Source of the DNA: Virgibacillus litoralis
GTDB taxonomy: Bacteria; Bacillota; Bacilli; Bacillales; Amphibacillaceae
NCBI RefSeq assembly: GCF_017873675.1
Contig: NZ_JAGGKK010000021.1
Coordinates: 1 to 64,000 of the forward strand
DNA length: 64,000 nucleotides
Direction of reading: 5' to 3'
The notes beneath the pieces were generated by a model, which searched no databases, was not told the DNA's origin, and saw nothing but the letters and a program-made list of their open reading frames with translations. This document shows, piece after piece, positions 1 to 8,746 of the stretch (positions within the stretch are counted from its first letter, which is position 1; each line of letters starts with the position of its first letter). The translations under genes were made by a program, and so were the position numbers.

Positions 1-38
1 ACAATATTCAATTTGAACTCTTTGCTATATTTAGCCAT
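1..38 (-). CDS. N-terminus of IS3-family transposase OrfA (partial)
   Basis: Only 12 codons are visible, reading leftward from an ATG at 38 off the window edge. They translate to MAKYSKEFKLNI, which resembles the helix-turn-helix start of IS3/IS150-type OrfA proteins. No strong ribosome binding site is seen; GGGTG belongs to the upstream hairpin. The call rests on this short peptide and on the hairpin and TG end beside it. Confidence 0.5.
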   Translation of the reverse strand, partial: MAKYSKEFKLNI

Positions 39-87
39 ATAAAAACACCCTAAAAGTTAGATTTTTAACTCTAACTTTTAGGGTGCA
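1..87 (-). mobile_element. Left end of an IS3-family insertion sequence, cut by the window edge
   Basis: The minus strand from 87 opens with TGCACCC, which suits the TG...CA ends of IS3-family elements. A perfect 16-bp stem (46-61 with 70-85, 8-nt loop) comes next and is followed by five T on the minus strand. It lies just upstream of the transposase start, where such hairpins can stop transcription reading in from outside. The outer boundary at 87 is inferred from the TG end; the target duplication cannot be checked because the other end lies outside the window. Confidence 0.55.
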
Positions 88-297
88 GTACCTTTGGTGC
101 TCTTTCCTATTCTAAAATATTCCTTTAATGGTGGTGTTGATTAGCCAGGAAATGGTTGAATACATACAAAATCAAGAGCACTATTTCTTTTTTGTACTCC
201 GCAACTGAACCGCTAAGTTCTATGACAGCTTCTTTTAATATACAATAAAAGAAAAATAAATTTATTTTTGGTAAGATGGTTTCAGGGAGGAAAACGA

Positions 298-1839
298 ATG
301 TACCTATCTGAGCAATATAGATTTTATAAACTAGCATATAACCTAGTTGCAGAAGATGACTTCGAAATACTGTATATAAATGAAAATGGCGAGGAAATAT
401 GGCTTGAAAAGTGTGAAAATAAAACATCATATGTAGTTCGCCTAATACATAAAGGATTTGACTGGAAAAATCATTTGAAAAAGGATATAAGGATTGTTTT
501 TCAGAAAGCAAAAGCAATGAAACGTTTTTTTCTGGGCAAACATATTGAAATACATAACGTATATATTTCCTCCCATTCACCGGTAGATGACTGGGATATA
601 CTTAAAAAACCAATGCAACTTAATGAAAAGAATCCAATGAAAATGAAGGTTTACTATTTATCGGAGGAAGAAAAAGAAGTAGAACACTCACGGCTTCAGG
701 AAGCAATTGATAGTTCAAGTCTTAGTATCTCAAGCGAAGTGCTAGAAAAGGATATGGAAGAACGTGTTAATTACTATAAATCTCAATTAAATTATACTCT
801 GAAGAATAAAGAAAATGAGGCAGAAACTGTATTCTCACATGGTAAACCATTTTTTACCTATTTTTTATTGGGTGTTAACATTATCATGTTTTTTTTACTC
901 GAACTAAATGGCAGTAGTAAATCGACAGAAAGCCTAATTGCGCATGGAGCAAAATATAATCCTGCTATTATTGAAAATGGTGAATGGTGGCGAATTGTCT
1001 CCTCTATGTTCCTGCATATTGGATTCCTGCACTTATTTATGAATATGTTTGCTGTTTACTACTTAGGAATGGCTGTTGAACGAATATATGGTTCGATACG
1101 TTTTATTTTCATATACTTTTTAGCAGGTATAGGTGGTGGCTTGGCTAGTTTTGCATTTACAACTAACATCTCAGCGGGTGCATCTGGTGCGTTATTTGGG
1201 CTTTTCGGTGCTTTACTATTTTTTGGGTTAATTCATAGAAAGTTATTTTTCCAAACGATGGGGAAGAACTTACTTATTATTATTGGAATAAACCTTGTAT
1301 TTGGATTCATGGTTCCTCAAATTGATAATGGAGCACATCTGGGAGGATTAATTACAGGATTTATTGCTTCAGCCATCTTGCATTTGCCTAGGATGAAAAA
1401 GATATCTATACAGCTTACTGCGCTCGTTCTTTATGCGATTATTATCTTTGGACTAATAACATTTGGCATTCAACATAATTTGAATAGCCCATCCTATCAG
1501 CTGATGAAAACAGAACAGTTAGCAGCAATGCAAGATTATGAAGAAATTGTAGAGGCTACTACAATCGGGTTAAGGAACCCTGATGATCTTGCAGATGAAT
1601 TATTGTTTCAAAGATCCTATGCTTATATAAAGCTGGATAAGGTTGATTTGGCTATAGACGATTTAGAGGGTACAATTCAAATAAATGACGAGTTTGCTGA
1701 AGTACATTTTAATTTGGCTGTTTTGTATTATAATCAGGGACAACGACATAAAGCACAAGAACGCATTAAAAAGGCATATAAAATTAATCCGAACGGTGAT
1801 AAGATTAAAAAGTTATATGAAAAGATTATTGATCAATGA
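298..1839 (+). CDS. gluP: Rhomboid intramembrane serine protease GluP (YqgP) with TPR tail
   Basis: Membrane-embedded serine protease of 513 residues, close to the B. subtilis protein. The first ~190 residues are cytosolic. A multi-pass rhomboid core follows, with the catalytic serine in GASGALFG (about residue 296) and the histidine in NGAHLGG (about 347). The last ~90 residues form TPR-like repeats. In B. subtilis this family cleaves membrane proteins and works with FtsH on the magnesium transporter MgtE. The ATG at 298 is chosen over an upstream in-frame start at 268 because GGGAGG sits just before it. Synteny with yqgQ-glcK supports the name. An IS end lies about 200 bp upstream, where other Bacillaceae carry yqgN or a neighbour. 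Confidence 0.93.
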   Translation: MYLSEQYRFYKLAYNLVAEDDFEILYINENGEEIWLEKCENKTSYVVRLIHKGFDWKNHLKKDIRIVFQKAKAMKRFFLGKHIEIHNVYISSHSPVDDWDILKKPMQLNEKNPMKMKVYYLSEEEKEVEHSRLQEAIDSSSLSISSEVLEKDMEERVNYYKSQLNYTLKNKENEAETVFSHGKPFFTYFLLGVNIIMFFLLELNGSSKSTESLIAHGAKYNPAIIENGEWWRIVSSMFLHIGFLHLFMNMFAVYYLGMAVERIYGSIRFIFIYFLAGIGGGLASFAFTTNISAGASGALFGLFGALLFFGLIHRKLFFQTMGKNLLIIIGINLVFGFMVPQIDNGAHLGGLITGFIASAILHLPRMKKISIQLTALVLYAIIIFGLITFGIQHNLNSPSYQLMKTEQLAAMQDYEEIVEATTIGLRNPDDLADELLFQRSYAYIKLDKVDLAIDDLEGTIQINDEFAEVHFNLAVLYYNQGQRHKAQERIKKAYKINPNGDKIKKLYEKIIDQ

Positions 1840-1865
1840 AATGAAAAGAAGTATATTTTCTAATA

Positions 1866-2060
1866 GTTTGTTGCACTTATGCAGTGGTGTACCATCATAA
1901 CTGTGAAACAAACGCTTCTTGTAGGTAGGTTCTTCAGCTGCTGCTTAGATAGACAGGACTCCATCGCTCAATGGCCAATGGAAAAGAAGAAACTAATAAA
2001 AAGAGCAACATGTGTTTGAGTAGTATCGCAGTTTATATCTAACTGCGAAAATCACGAAAC
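1866..2060 (-). repeat. Decayed copy of the GCAGT-type dispersed intergenic repeat
   Basis: This gene-free stretch (1840-2106) contains GTTGCACTTATGCAGT at 1868 and, further on, GCAGTTTATATCTAACTGC at 2029-2047. Both blocks recur in the fuller copy at 16111-16232. The material between them is unrelated, so this copy is degraded or interrupted. No open reading frame in the stretch looks real. Confidence 0.4.
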
Positions 2061-2077
2061 TTAAAAAAAGCCTAAAA

Positions 2078-2110
2078 AAAAGCTTTCACTACTCAGTGAG
2101 AGCTTTTTAT
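2078..2110 (-). terminator. Terminator of the 2107-2970 gene
   Basis: A hairpin AAAAAGCTTTCAC / GTGAGAGCTTTTT with a 6-nt loop overlaps the stop codon of the minus-strand gene. It is followed on that strand by a long T run (complement of the A run at 2071-2079). It would also work for readthrough from gluP. Confidence 0.75.
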
Positions 2111-2970
2111 TGAAATTTTGGATATTGCTGAATCAGTCTTTCCTTATTACCATTTATTTCATATAAAACGATTAAATGTTTATTCTGTTTATCAAATAAA
2201 ACTAAAGGCACGTAACTTTTTAATTTGTCTTTTTCAATATTTTTAGCATTTATAACATAGTTTTTATAGATTCCTTCCCATAGTTGACCAATAATCTGAT
2301 TTGTTTGTTCTTGTGTTAGTAATGGAAGAGGCTCATCATTATATTTGTAAAGCTCTGTTAGTGGAACGGAAATGTAAGATTCACTAGCAATATCAAAATG
2401 ACGGATTAGCAACTTCCACGAATACAACAATTGCTGATGTGTTGTATGGTCAAGTAATGTTGCCCACTCGGTTTCATATTTATTATTAGGGGTTTTAAAG
2501 GATTCCAGTACAGTGTTTGGTGAATCGATAACGTATAATTGATCGTAAGTCATTCTATGTATACTTTTGATTTGGTCGTCTGGATAATGAATCTCTCCAT
2601 GATGATAGGAAATTGCTTGAAAAAAACTACTATCCTCTCCGTAAATTTTTTCCTTTATTTGAATTCTATCTGTATCTTCCATCCATTTACTTCGGATCCC
2701 TCTTAACATGCCATTATCGAATATTAATGAAGCATCTTGCCTTAAATATATTTCTTTATCACTTTTTGAATCATTTTCCCAGATTATCTCATAGGAGTCA
2801 TTGGATTTTTCAGATATCAAATCAAGGCGAGTATTTGCCATTTCAAAGCTTGTCTTTTCGTCCATTGGAAAAAACGTAATAGTTGGAACAGTCTTTACCT
2901 GCATGATGTAGACAAATACAGGCAAAATTATAAGTAATATTACTATATAAATTAAAAGCCTCTTATTCAT
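2107..2970 (-). CDS. Conserved hypothetical protein with one N-terminal membrane anchor
   Basis: I do not recognise a named family. The 287-residue product starts with a short basic segment (MNKR) and a ~20-residue hydrophobic helix, then a soluble part rich in charged and aromatic residues. That looks like a protein tethered to the outer face of the membrane. The ATG at 2970 is preferred over a GTG at 2982 because AAAGGGTG lies at proper distance before the ATG. It stands alone, is divergent from spoVAF and has its own terminator. Being next to a germination gene hints at, but does not show, a spore role. Confidence 0.7.
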   Translation of the reverse strand: MNKRLLIYIVILLIILPVFVYIMQVKTVPTITFFPMDEKTSFEMANTRLDLISEKSNDSYEIIWENDSKSDKEIYLRQDASLIFDNGMLRGIRSKWMEDTDRIQIKEKIYGEDSSFFQAISYHHGEIHYPDDQIKSIHRMTYDQLYVIDSPNTVLESFKTPNNKYETEWATLLDHTTHQQLLYSWKLLIRHFDIASESYISVPLTELYKYNDEPLPLLTQEQTNQIIGQLWEGIYKNYVINAKNIEKDKLKSYVPLVLFDKQNKHLIVLYEINGNKERLIQQYPKFQ

Positions 2971-3044
2971 TTTAATTATCACCCTTTGTGATTACCACTT
3001 AAAATAAAATGTATGAGTTTGGACAACCGTTTATGCTAATTCAA

Positions 3045-3073
3045 GAATAGAATAAATGACTTGTAACAAACTA
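3045..3073 (+). promoter_or_regulatory. Candidate sigma-G/sigma-F (forespore) promoter of spoVAF
   Basis: GAATA at 3045-3049 and CAAACTA at 3067-3073 are 17 bp apart. The forespore consensus is GHATR, 17-18 bp, CATNHTA; one base of the -10 element differs. The distance to the start codon at 3106 leaves room for a short leader and a GAGGGTG ribosome site. Inferred from the motif only. Confidence 0.5.
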
Positions 3074-3105
3074 GTTATAGATTTCTAAATGAGGGTGACA
3101 CATTA

Positions 3106-4563
3106 ATGGAGAGAGAAAAAAAATCGTTATTTTCATCGTTTCAAAAGAACGTCGACTATATGAAAGATAGGTTAGCTGTCGATAAAAGCTTTGATGTAAT
3201 TTATCTGGATTTAGAGTACGCAGGTAGAAAGATGGCTTTATTTCTTATTGATGGATTTGCAAAAGATGAAATCCTGCATTATATAATGAAATTATTGGCT
3301 CAGCTGGAACCAGAGCAGCTGGAACCGGATCCATTAACAAAACTATTCAAAACTTATATACCTTATATAGAAATAGATCGTGTTGAAGATCTCAACAAGG
3401 CAGCTGATCTAGTTCTTGGTGGACCAGCAGCTTTGATTGTTGAAGGTATTGAAGAAATAATCATGATTGATGCAAGGACCTATCCAGTAAGGGCACCTGC
3501 TGAACCAGACTTAGAAAGAGTTGTACGAGGCTCTCGAGATGGTTACGTTGAAACAATTGTTTTTAACACTGCCCTCACAAGGAGAAGGGTTCGTGATCGA
3601 TCTTTACGTATGGAATACCTGCAAATCGGCAGAAGATCCATGACAGATATTTGTATCTGTTACCTTGATGATATTGCCGATCAGGATCGCGTACAGAAAC
3701 TAAAAAAAGTGTTACAGAAGATAGATACTGATGGTTTGCCAATGGCTGAAAAGACAATTGATGAATTTATAAGTGGACGACATTGGAATCCATATCCAAC
3801 TGTCCGGTATACCGAAAGACCCGATACAGCTGCAGCTCATTTATATGAGGGGCATATTCTCATCATTATTGATGGATCACCAAGTGTAATGATCACCCCA
3901 GCAACATATTGGCATCATTTACAGCATGCTGAAGACTATCGGCAAAAACCATTGGTTGGTGCTTATCTAAGATTTATTCGATTTATTGCAGTTTTTGTAT
4001 CACTATTTATATTACCGCTTTATTACCTTTTTTCAACAAGTCCAGAGTTTTTACCAACCGGTCTAGAATATATAGGTCCATCAGAGCCAGGAGCTATTCC
4101 ATTGATTGCACAATTTTTAATAGCTGAAGTAGGAATTGATATGCTGAGGCTGGCCGCAATTCACACCCCATCATCCTTGGCAACTGCACTTGGTCTAGTT
4201 GCGGCAATATTAATGGGACAAGTTGCGGTGGAAGTTGGTTTGTTCTCCAGTGAGGTTGTTTTATATTTAGCAGTGGCTGCAATAGGTACATATGCGACAC
4301 CAAGTTATGAATTGAGTTTGGCAAATCGATTGGTTCGAATGTTTCTACTATTAGTAACAGCATCATTTGGAGCAATTGGATATGCAGTTGGAATCACACT
4401 CTGGATTCTGTACTTAGTACGAATGAATTCATTTAAAACTGCATATTTTTGGCCGTTATTACCATTTTCATATCGGGCATTTCGTGACGTGTTCCTTCGA
4501 TCACCAATGCCATTGAAAAACAGAAGACCAGCGTTTTTACACCCAAAGGATCCAGATCGTTAA
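3106..4563 (+). CDS. spoVAF: Spore germination protein SpoVAF (GerA-type receptor A-subunit family)
   Basis: The 485-residue product has an N-terminal cytosolic GerA domain (about 1-285) carrying the YPVRAPAEPDLERVVRG block, then several membrane helices (about 286-440). A short basic tail ends it. Length and sequence fit SpoVAF better than GerAA/GerBA. In B. subtilis SpoVAF forms a channel with FigP (YqhR) in the spore inner membrane and amplifies germinant signals; figP is in this window at 29546. In B. subtilis spoVAF closes the spoVA operon. Here it stands alone with its own likely forespore promoter, so it has been moved, or is a second copy. No strong terminator is seen before yqgQ, 71 bp downstream. 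Confidence 0.85.
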   Translation: MEREKKSLFSSFQKNVDYMKDRLAVDKSFDVIYLDLEYAGRKMALFLIDGFAKDEILHYIMKLLAQLEPEQLEPDPLTKLFKTYIPYIEIDRVEDLNKAADLVLGGPAALIVEGIEEIIMIDARTYPVRAPAEPDLERVVRGSRDGYVETIVFNTALTRRRVRDRSLRMEYLQIGRRSMTDICICYLDDIADQDRVQKLKKVLQKIDTDGLPMAEKTIDEFISGRHWNPYPTVRYTERPDTAAAHLYEGHILIIIDGSPSVMITPATYWHHLQHAEDYRQKPLVGAYLRFIRFIAVFVSLFILPLYYLFSTSPEFLPTGLEYIGPSEPGAIPLIAQFLIAEVGIDMLRLAAIHTPSSLATALGLVAAILMGQVAVEVGLFSSEVVLYLAVAAIGTYATPSYELSLANRLVRMFLLLVTASFGAIGYAVGITLWILYLVRMNSFKTAYFWPLLPFSYRAFRDVFLRSPMPLKNRRPAFLHPKDPDR

Positions 4564-4634
4564 TAATTTTCGGTTTGGGTTTTTTGTTGTTCCTTATTTC
4601 AACACATTTTGGTATAATTATAAATGGTGATTAA

Positions 4635-4847
4635 ATGAAGACTATTTATGATATACGACAATTATTGAAAAGATTTGGAACAATTATATATATTGGTGAT
4701 CGATTAGCAGATCTTGAATTAATGGAAGCTGAGGTTAAAGAATTATATCAGTCACAATTTATTGAACCAAACGAATATCAGGAGGCCACATTACTCCTTA
4801 GACAAGAAGCATCTCGTATACGAGTTGAAAAAGGAGAGAGTTCCTAA
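4635..4847 (+). CDS. yqgQ: YqgQ family small protein (DUF910)
   Basis: A 70-residue charged, helical protein of the YqgQ family, which is structurally known as a three-helix bundle and suspected to bind single-stranded nucleic acid. No catalytic motif is seen. It overlaps glcK by one base (TAATG), so the two are translationally coupled, as in B. subtilis. Function is not established. Confidence 0.85.
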   Translation: MKTIYDIRQLLKRFGTIIYIGDRLADLELMEAEVKELYQSQFIEPNEYQEATLLLRQEASRIRVEKGESS

Positions 4848-5818
4848 TGGATCAAAACATTATTGGTATAGATGTTGGTGGTACAACAATTAAAATTGGC
4901 ATAATTAGCGAAGCAGGGAATATCCTAGATAAGTGGGAAATTCCAACTAATATTACCGACAGTGGTACATCAATTCTGACTGATATATGGAGCTCATTAA
5001 GACAAAAAATTGAAATTGGCCAATTAAAGAGAGATTCAATTGCTGGTATTGGACTAGGTGCTCCTGGATTTATACATGAAGAGACAGGAAGTGTGTATGA
5101 AGCTGTTAATATCGGATGGAAGAACATGGAAATAGCGACTGTGTTAAAAAAACTATCTAAAATGCCTGTATATGTACAAAATGATGCAAACATTGCAGTA
5201 CTAGGCGAAAATTGGCGAGGTGCCGGTGAGCAATCTAGAAATCTGATCGCTATCACCCTTGGAACAGGGGTTGGTGGCGGAATAATCGCCAATGGTACTA
5301 TTTTAAATGGTGAAAATGGAACAGCAGGAGAAATTGGTCACATTACAGTTGAAAAAGATGGTTATCGGTGCAATTGTGGTCGAAGAGGGTGTTTAGAAAC
5401 AATTGCATCAGCGACTGGCATAGTTCGACAAGCTAAAAATATAATTGTAACAAATCCAACAAGTCGTTTAGCATCCTTCTATCAAGAGAATGGAAGTTTA
5501 ACGACAAAAGATATATTTGAGTTAGCAAATAATGGTGATGCTTTAAGTAAAGAAGTTATTGACCATACAGCAGATGTTCTTGGGTTAGTAATCGCAAATC
5601 TTGCCACAATTATAAATCCCTCCAAGATTCTTATAGGCGGTGGAGTTTCAAAAGCTGGGGAAGGGTTTATAAATAGTATTGACGGTGCCTTCCGTGAATA
5701 TGCTCTGGACAGAGTGAGTGAAGTATGCGATTTAAAAGTTGCTCAGCTTGGAAATGATGCTGGAATAATTGGTGCGGCATTTTTAGTGAAACAAAAGATA
5801 ATGAAGACCACATTTTAA
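4847..5818 (+). CDS. glcK: ROK-family glucokinase
   Basis: Phosphorylates glucose with ATP in the cytosol, feeding glycolysis. The 323-residue protein opens with the phosphate-binding DVGGTTIKIGI (residues 9-19). It carries the ROK zinc motif CNCGRRGCLE near residue 175, with GEIGHITV before it. Length matches B. subtilis GlcK (YqgR). It is coupled to yqgQ and precedes yqgS, the B. subtilis order. No terminator is evident downstream; the 220-bp gap to yqgS is AT-rich and shows no gene. Confidence 0.95.
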   Translation: MDQNIIGIDVGGTTIKIGIISEAGNILDKWEIPTNITDSGTSILTDIWSSLRQKIEIGQLKRDSIAGIGLGAPGFIHEETGSVYEAVNIGWKNMEIATVLKKLSKMPVYVQNDANIAVLGENWRGAGEQSRNLIAITLGTGVGGGIIANGTILNGENGTAGEIGHITVEKDGYRCNCGRRGCLETIASATGIVRQAKNIIVTNPTSRLASFYQENGSLTTKDIFELANNGDALSKEVIDHTADVLGLVIANLATIINPSKILIGGGVSKAGEGFINSIDGAFREYALDRVSEVCDLKVAQLGNDAGIIGAAFLVKQKIMKTTF

Positions 5819-6040
5819 CCTTTACTTTTTAAAGATCTTCTATTAATATAATAATTTGTTAACTAATTACTGTTAATATAAGAAAATATAAATTCTATGA
5901 AACTTTTTGATGCAGAAAAACGTCATATAGTAGTGTAGGCCTTTTGCCACGTTTTAAAAATGTAGTTACGGGTATTGAAAGAAATGAATAAGTATAGTTA
6001 ATGAAAGTATGTTAAATGTTTTACTGTAGGAGGATCTAAA

Positions 6041-7945
6041 ATGAACTTAAAACGAGTCAAAATGCCGTTATTTATAATAGCAACATTATTATTTGGATTA
6101 AAGACTTATTTTATATATCGATTTTTATTTAGTATTGACTTGGAAAATACAATGCAGGAATTCATCCTGTTTATAAATCCATTTGTTTCTGCTTTTTTAT
6201 TCTTTTCAATAAGTGTATGGTTTAAAAAGCAGTCCCGACAAATGAAATTTTTACGTTACACAGCATTAATTGGAACGTTTATTATATACTTTAATCTTGT
6301 GTTCTACCGTTCTTTTACGGACTTTATAACGGTACCACAATTATTCCAGGCAAGTAATATGGGTGATTTAGGTTCAAGTATATTTACGTTAATTGAAGTA
6401 TACGATATTTTATTTGTTGTGGATGTAGCAATTATATGGTATTTAAGTAAAAAAATACCATATGCTATGTCAGTCAACTATCAAAAAAGTGGAAGAGTTT
6501 TTGCATTAGCGATGTCATTAATGTTGCTTGCAGGGAACTTTTTCCTAGCTGAGATGGAAAGACCTCAATTGTTCACCCGTGCATTTGACCGTGAATATTT
6601 GGTGAAAAATATTGGGCTGTTTAATTATCACGTTTACGATTTAGCAGTTCATTCAAAGGTGAAAACACAGCGTGTCTTTGCAGATGGCAATGAATTACCT
6701 GATATAAAAGAGTATGTAAACCAGAATATTCAAAGTGACAGTAAATCACCTTTACACGGTATTGCAGAAGATAAAAACGTTATTTTTATCTCAGCGGAAT
6801 CTGTCCAAAACTTTGTGATAAATAAAAAAGTAAATGGTAAAGAAGTAACACCATTTCTAAACAGTTTAGTTAATGATGATAGTACCTATTATTTCGAAAA
6901 CTTCTACCATCAAACACTGCAAGGAAAAACTTCTGATTCTGAATTCTTGACTGAAAACTCACTTTATCCGTTATCGAGAGGTGCCGTTTTCTTTACGCAC
7001 GGTCAGAATGAGTATAATGCAATGCCAGAGATTTTGAAGGAAGAAGGATATAAATCATCGGTATTTCATTCGAATAACAAAAGCTTTTGGAATAGAGATC
7101 AAATGTATGACAGCCTAGGATTCGATCATTTTTATGGTGAAGAAGCCTATGAAGTCAATGAAGAAAATTCTGTTGGGTGGGGTTTGAAGGATAAACCATT
7201 TTTCGAACAATCTATTAAGTATTTACAGTCGATGGAAAAGCCGTTCTATTCAAAGTTTATTACACTAACAAATCACTTTCCATTTGAATTAAGTGAAGAA
7301 GATAGCTCTATTGACAAATATGACTCAAATTCCGCTACGCTTAATAATTATTTTCCAACAGTCCGATATACTGATGAAGCAATTGAAAAATTCTTTAAAC
7401 AGTTAAAAGATGCTGGAATATATAAAGATTCGATTATTGTCATTATGGGTGATCACTATGGTATTAGTGAAAATCATAATAAAGCTATGAGTCAATATTT
7501 AGGCAAAGAAGAAATCACACCATATGATCATGTACAGTTACAAGAAGTACCGATGTTTATTCATATACCAGGGCATGAAGATGGTAAAGTAATGTCTCAA
7601 GTATCTGGTCAAATAGATATTAAACCAACATTGTTACACATGTTGGGTGTATCAACTAAAAATGATATATACTTCGGTAATGACTTGTTCAGTAAAGACC
7701 GCAAAGATTATATAGCATTGCGAAATGGAGACTTTGTAAGTCAGAAATACGTTTCGACAAGTGACATTTGCTATAATCGCAAAACTGGAGAACCAATTGA
7801 ACCTAAAGAAAACGAAACTTCTGAAAGTAGAGCAGAGTCCGCATGTGATCCTATTAAAGAAAAAGTAGAAGAAGAACTAGGATATTCAGACGAGATTATT
7901 TATGGGGATCTATTTAGATTCGTGGATTTTTCAAAAAGTAAATAA
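6041..7945 (+). CDS. yqgS: Lipoteichoic acid synthase of the LtaS family (YqgS)
   Basis: Polymerises glycerol phosphate from phosphatidylglycerol onto a glycolipid on the outer membrane face. The 634-residue protein has five N-terminal membrane helices (to about residue 175) and then an extracellular sulfatase-like domain. The nucleophilic threonine lies in GKTSDSEF (about residue 297) and a metal site is in GDHYGISE. The LtaS paralogues of Bacillus differ in expression; synteny with glcK makes this the YqgS type. GGAGG sits 8 bp before the ATG. A strong terminator follows. Confidence 0.92.
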   Translation: MNLKRVKMPLFIIATLLFGLKTYFIYRFLFSIDLENTMQEFILFINPFVSAFLFFSISVWFKKQSRQMKFLRYTALIGTFIIYFNLVFYRSFTDFITVPQLFQASNMGDLGSSIFTLIEVYDILFVVDVAIIWYLSKKIPYAMSVNYQKSGRVFALAMSLMLLAGNFFLAEMERPQLFTRAFDREYLVKNIGLFNYHVYDLAVHSKVKTQRVFADGNELPDIKEYVNQNIQSDSKSPLHGIAEDKNVIFISAESVQNFVINKKVNGKEVTPFLNSLVNDDSTYYFENFYHQTLQGKTSDSEFLTENSLYPLSRGAVFFTHGQNEYNAMPEILKEEGYKSSVFHSNNKSFWNRDQMYDSLGFDHFYGEEAYEVNEENSVGWGLKDKPFFEQSIKYLQSMEKPFYSKFITLTNHFPFELSEEDSSIDKYDSNSATLNNYFPTVRYTDEAIEKFFKQLKDAGIYKDSIIVIMGDHYGISENHNKAMSQYLGKEEITPYDHVQLQEVPMFIHIPGHEDGKVMSQVSGQIDIKPTLLHMLGVSTKNDIYFGNDLFSKDRKDYIALRNGDFVSQKYVSTSDICYNRKTGEPIEPKENETSESRAESACDPIKEKVEEELGYSDEIIYGDLFRFVDFSKSK

Positions 7946-7953
7946 GTGAATTG

Positions 7954-7987
7954 AAAAAGCTGATCCACTATGTGGATCAGCTTTTTT
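7954..7987 (+). terminator. Terminator after yqgS
   Basis: Perfect stem AAAAAGCTGATCCAC / GTGGATCAGCTTTTT with a 3-nt loop and a continuing T run. Confidence 0.92.
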
Positions 7988-7989
7988 AC

Positions 7990-8361
7990 AAGTACAAAAG
8001 CGCAAGCGCCTGTTCAGCGCCGTATGGACTGCGCTCAGCGTTGAGGGTGGGTCGACGTTGCCGCGCAAAGCGGCGGTCTTAGTCGATCTTCCTTTTCCCT
8101 GATAAAGGATACACGAAGAGCGTAAGCTGCCCCACAGGACGTGGGGTAGTTCGACGTTGCCACAGGATGTGGTGGTTTAGTCGAACATCCTTTATTTCTT
8201 ATCGTAGACATCGGGAGGGAAGTACACTAGGTGCTAGGCGCTGGCCGGTGACGCCACTTCCTGTGGCGTCACCGGCACTAGTACGTCCTGTACGTCGGAG
8301 CTGGACGTCGCTGAATCGGAAGTCCAGTTATCCTCAGCACTTAAATTTTATAATTTCCTAA
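7990..8361 (+). repeat. Modular GC-rich repeat, family A, copy 1 (longest)
   Basis: About 370 bp, far more GC-rich than its surroundings, with no believable gene. The right half (from about 8185) recurs in copy 2 (9418-9616) and, inverted, in copy 3 (37595-37810). All share the run from CTTATCGTAGAC through GGAGCTGG to an AT-rich tail ending CTTAAATTTTATAATTT. This copy carries five internal hairpins: 8060-8074, 8130-8146, 8159-8173, 8245-8275 and 8281-8293. Four of them have an AGGAN pentaloop on one strand. Confidence 0.8.
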
Positions 8362-8400
8362 ACAATAAAAAAACTAACTGTAATAGTTAGTTTTTATTGT
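8362..8400. terminator. Bidirectional terminator between repeat A and yqgW
   Basis: Hairpin ACAATAAAAA...ACTAACT / AGTTAGT...TTTTTATTGT with a 5-nt loop and T runs on both strands. It ends the minus-strand yqgW transcript and lies directly against the tail of the repeat. Confidence 0.8.
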
Positions 8401-8406
8401 TTATGG

Positions 8407-8574
8407 TTATAAATTTCCTACTTCGGTAATGATGGTCGCAATGGAGAAGAAGCCAAAGGTTAGTGCTGAAATGGCCGAGAAACCAAGTGCGAATACATTT
8501 TTAATTTTCAATTGACGGATTACTGATACTACTGACAACAGTGTAACAAGTAAAAGTATTACTGCTAAAATCAT
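8407..8574 (-). CDS. yqgW: Small membrane protein YqgW (DUF2759 type)
   Basis: A 55-codon gene. AAGGAGG lies 9 bp before an ATG at 8574; the product begins MILAVILLLVTLLSVVSVI and has two hydrophobic segments separated by a short basic stretch (RQLKIKN). Size, topology and position just before yqgX match B. subtilis YqgW. Function unknown. It ends in the bidirectional terminator. Confidence 0.82.
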   Translation of the reverse strand: MILAVILLLVTLLSVVSVIRQLKIKNVFALGFSAISALTFGFFSIATIITEVGNL

Positions 8575-8746
8575 ATGAAAATATCCTCCTTGTGAACTTT
8601 CTTTGATTGTGATAATTTACTATGAGTTCTTCAATTTATTATTATGTAACAAGCAGTTTCCTATTCTTATTTTATAGTATAAAATGGGATTTGTCGAGTT
8701 ATATTGTAACGAAATTCTTGAACAAATATTCAATGGAGGGTTGATA

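Noticed and set aside
125-580. Minus-strand open frame of 151 codons opposite the start of gluP
   Set aside because: Its right part is the shadow of gluP; the left end has no start or ribosome site of its own. It could be a gene remnant but there is no support.
8167-8361. Open frames in repeat A copies 1 and 2 encoding similar Arg/Ser/Pro-rich peptides
   Set aside because: The peptides are alike because the DNA repeats; there is no ribosome site and copy 3 does not keep the frame.
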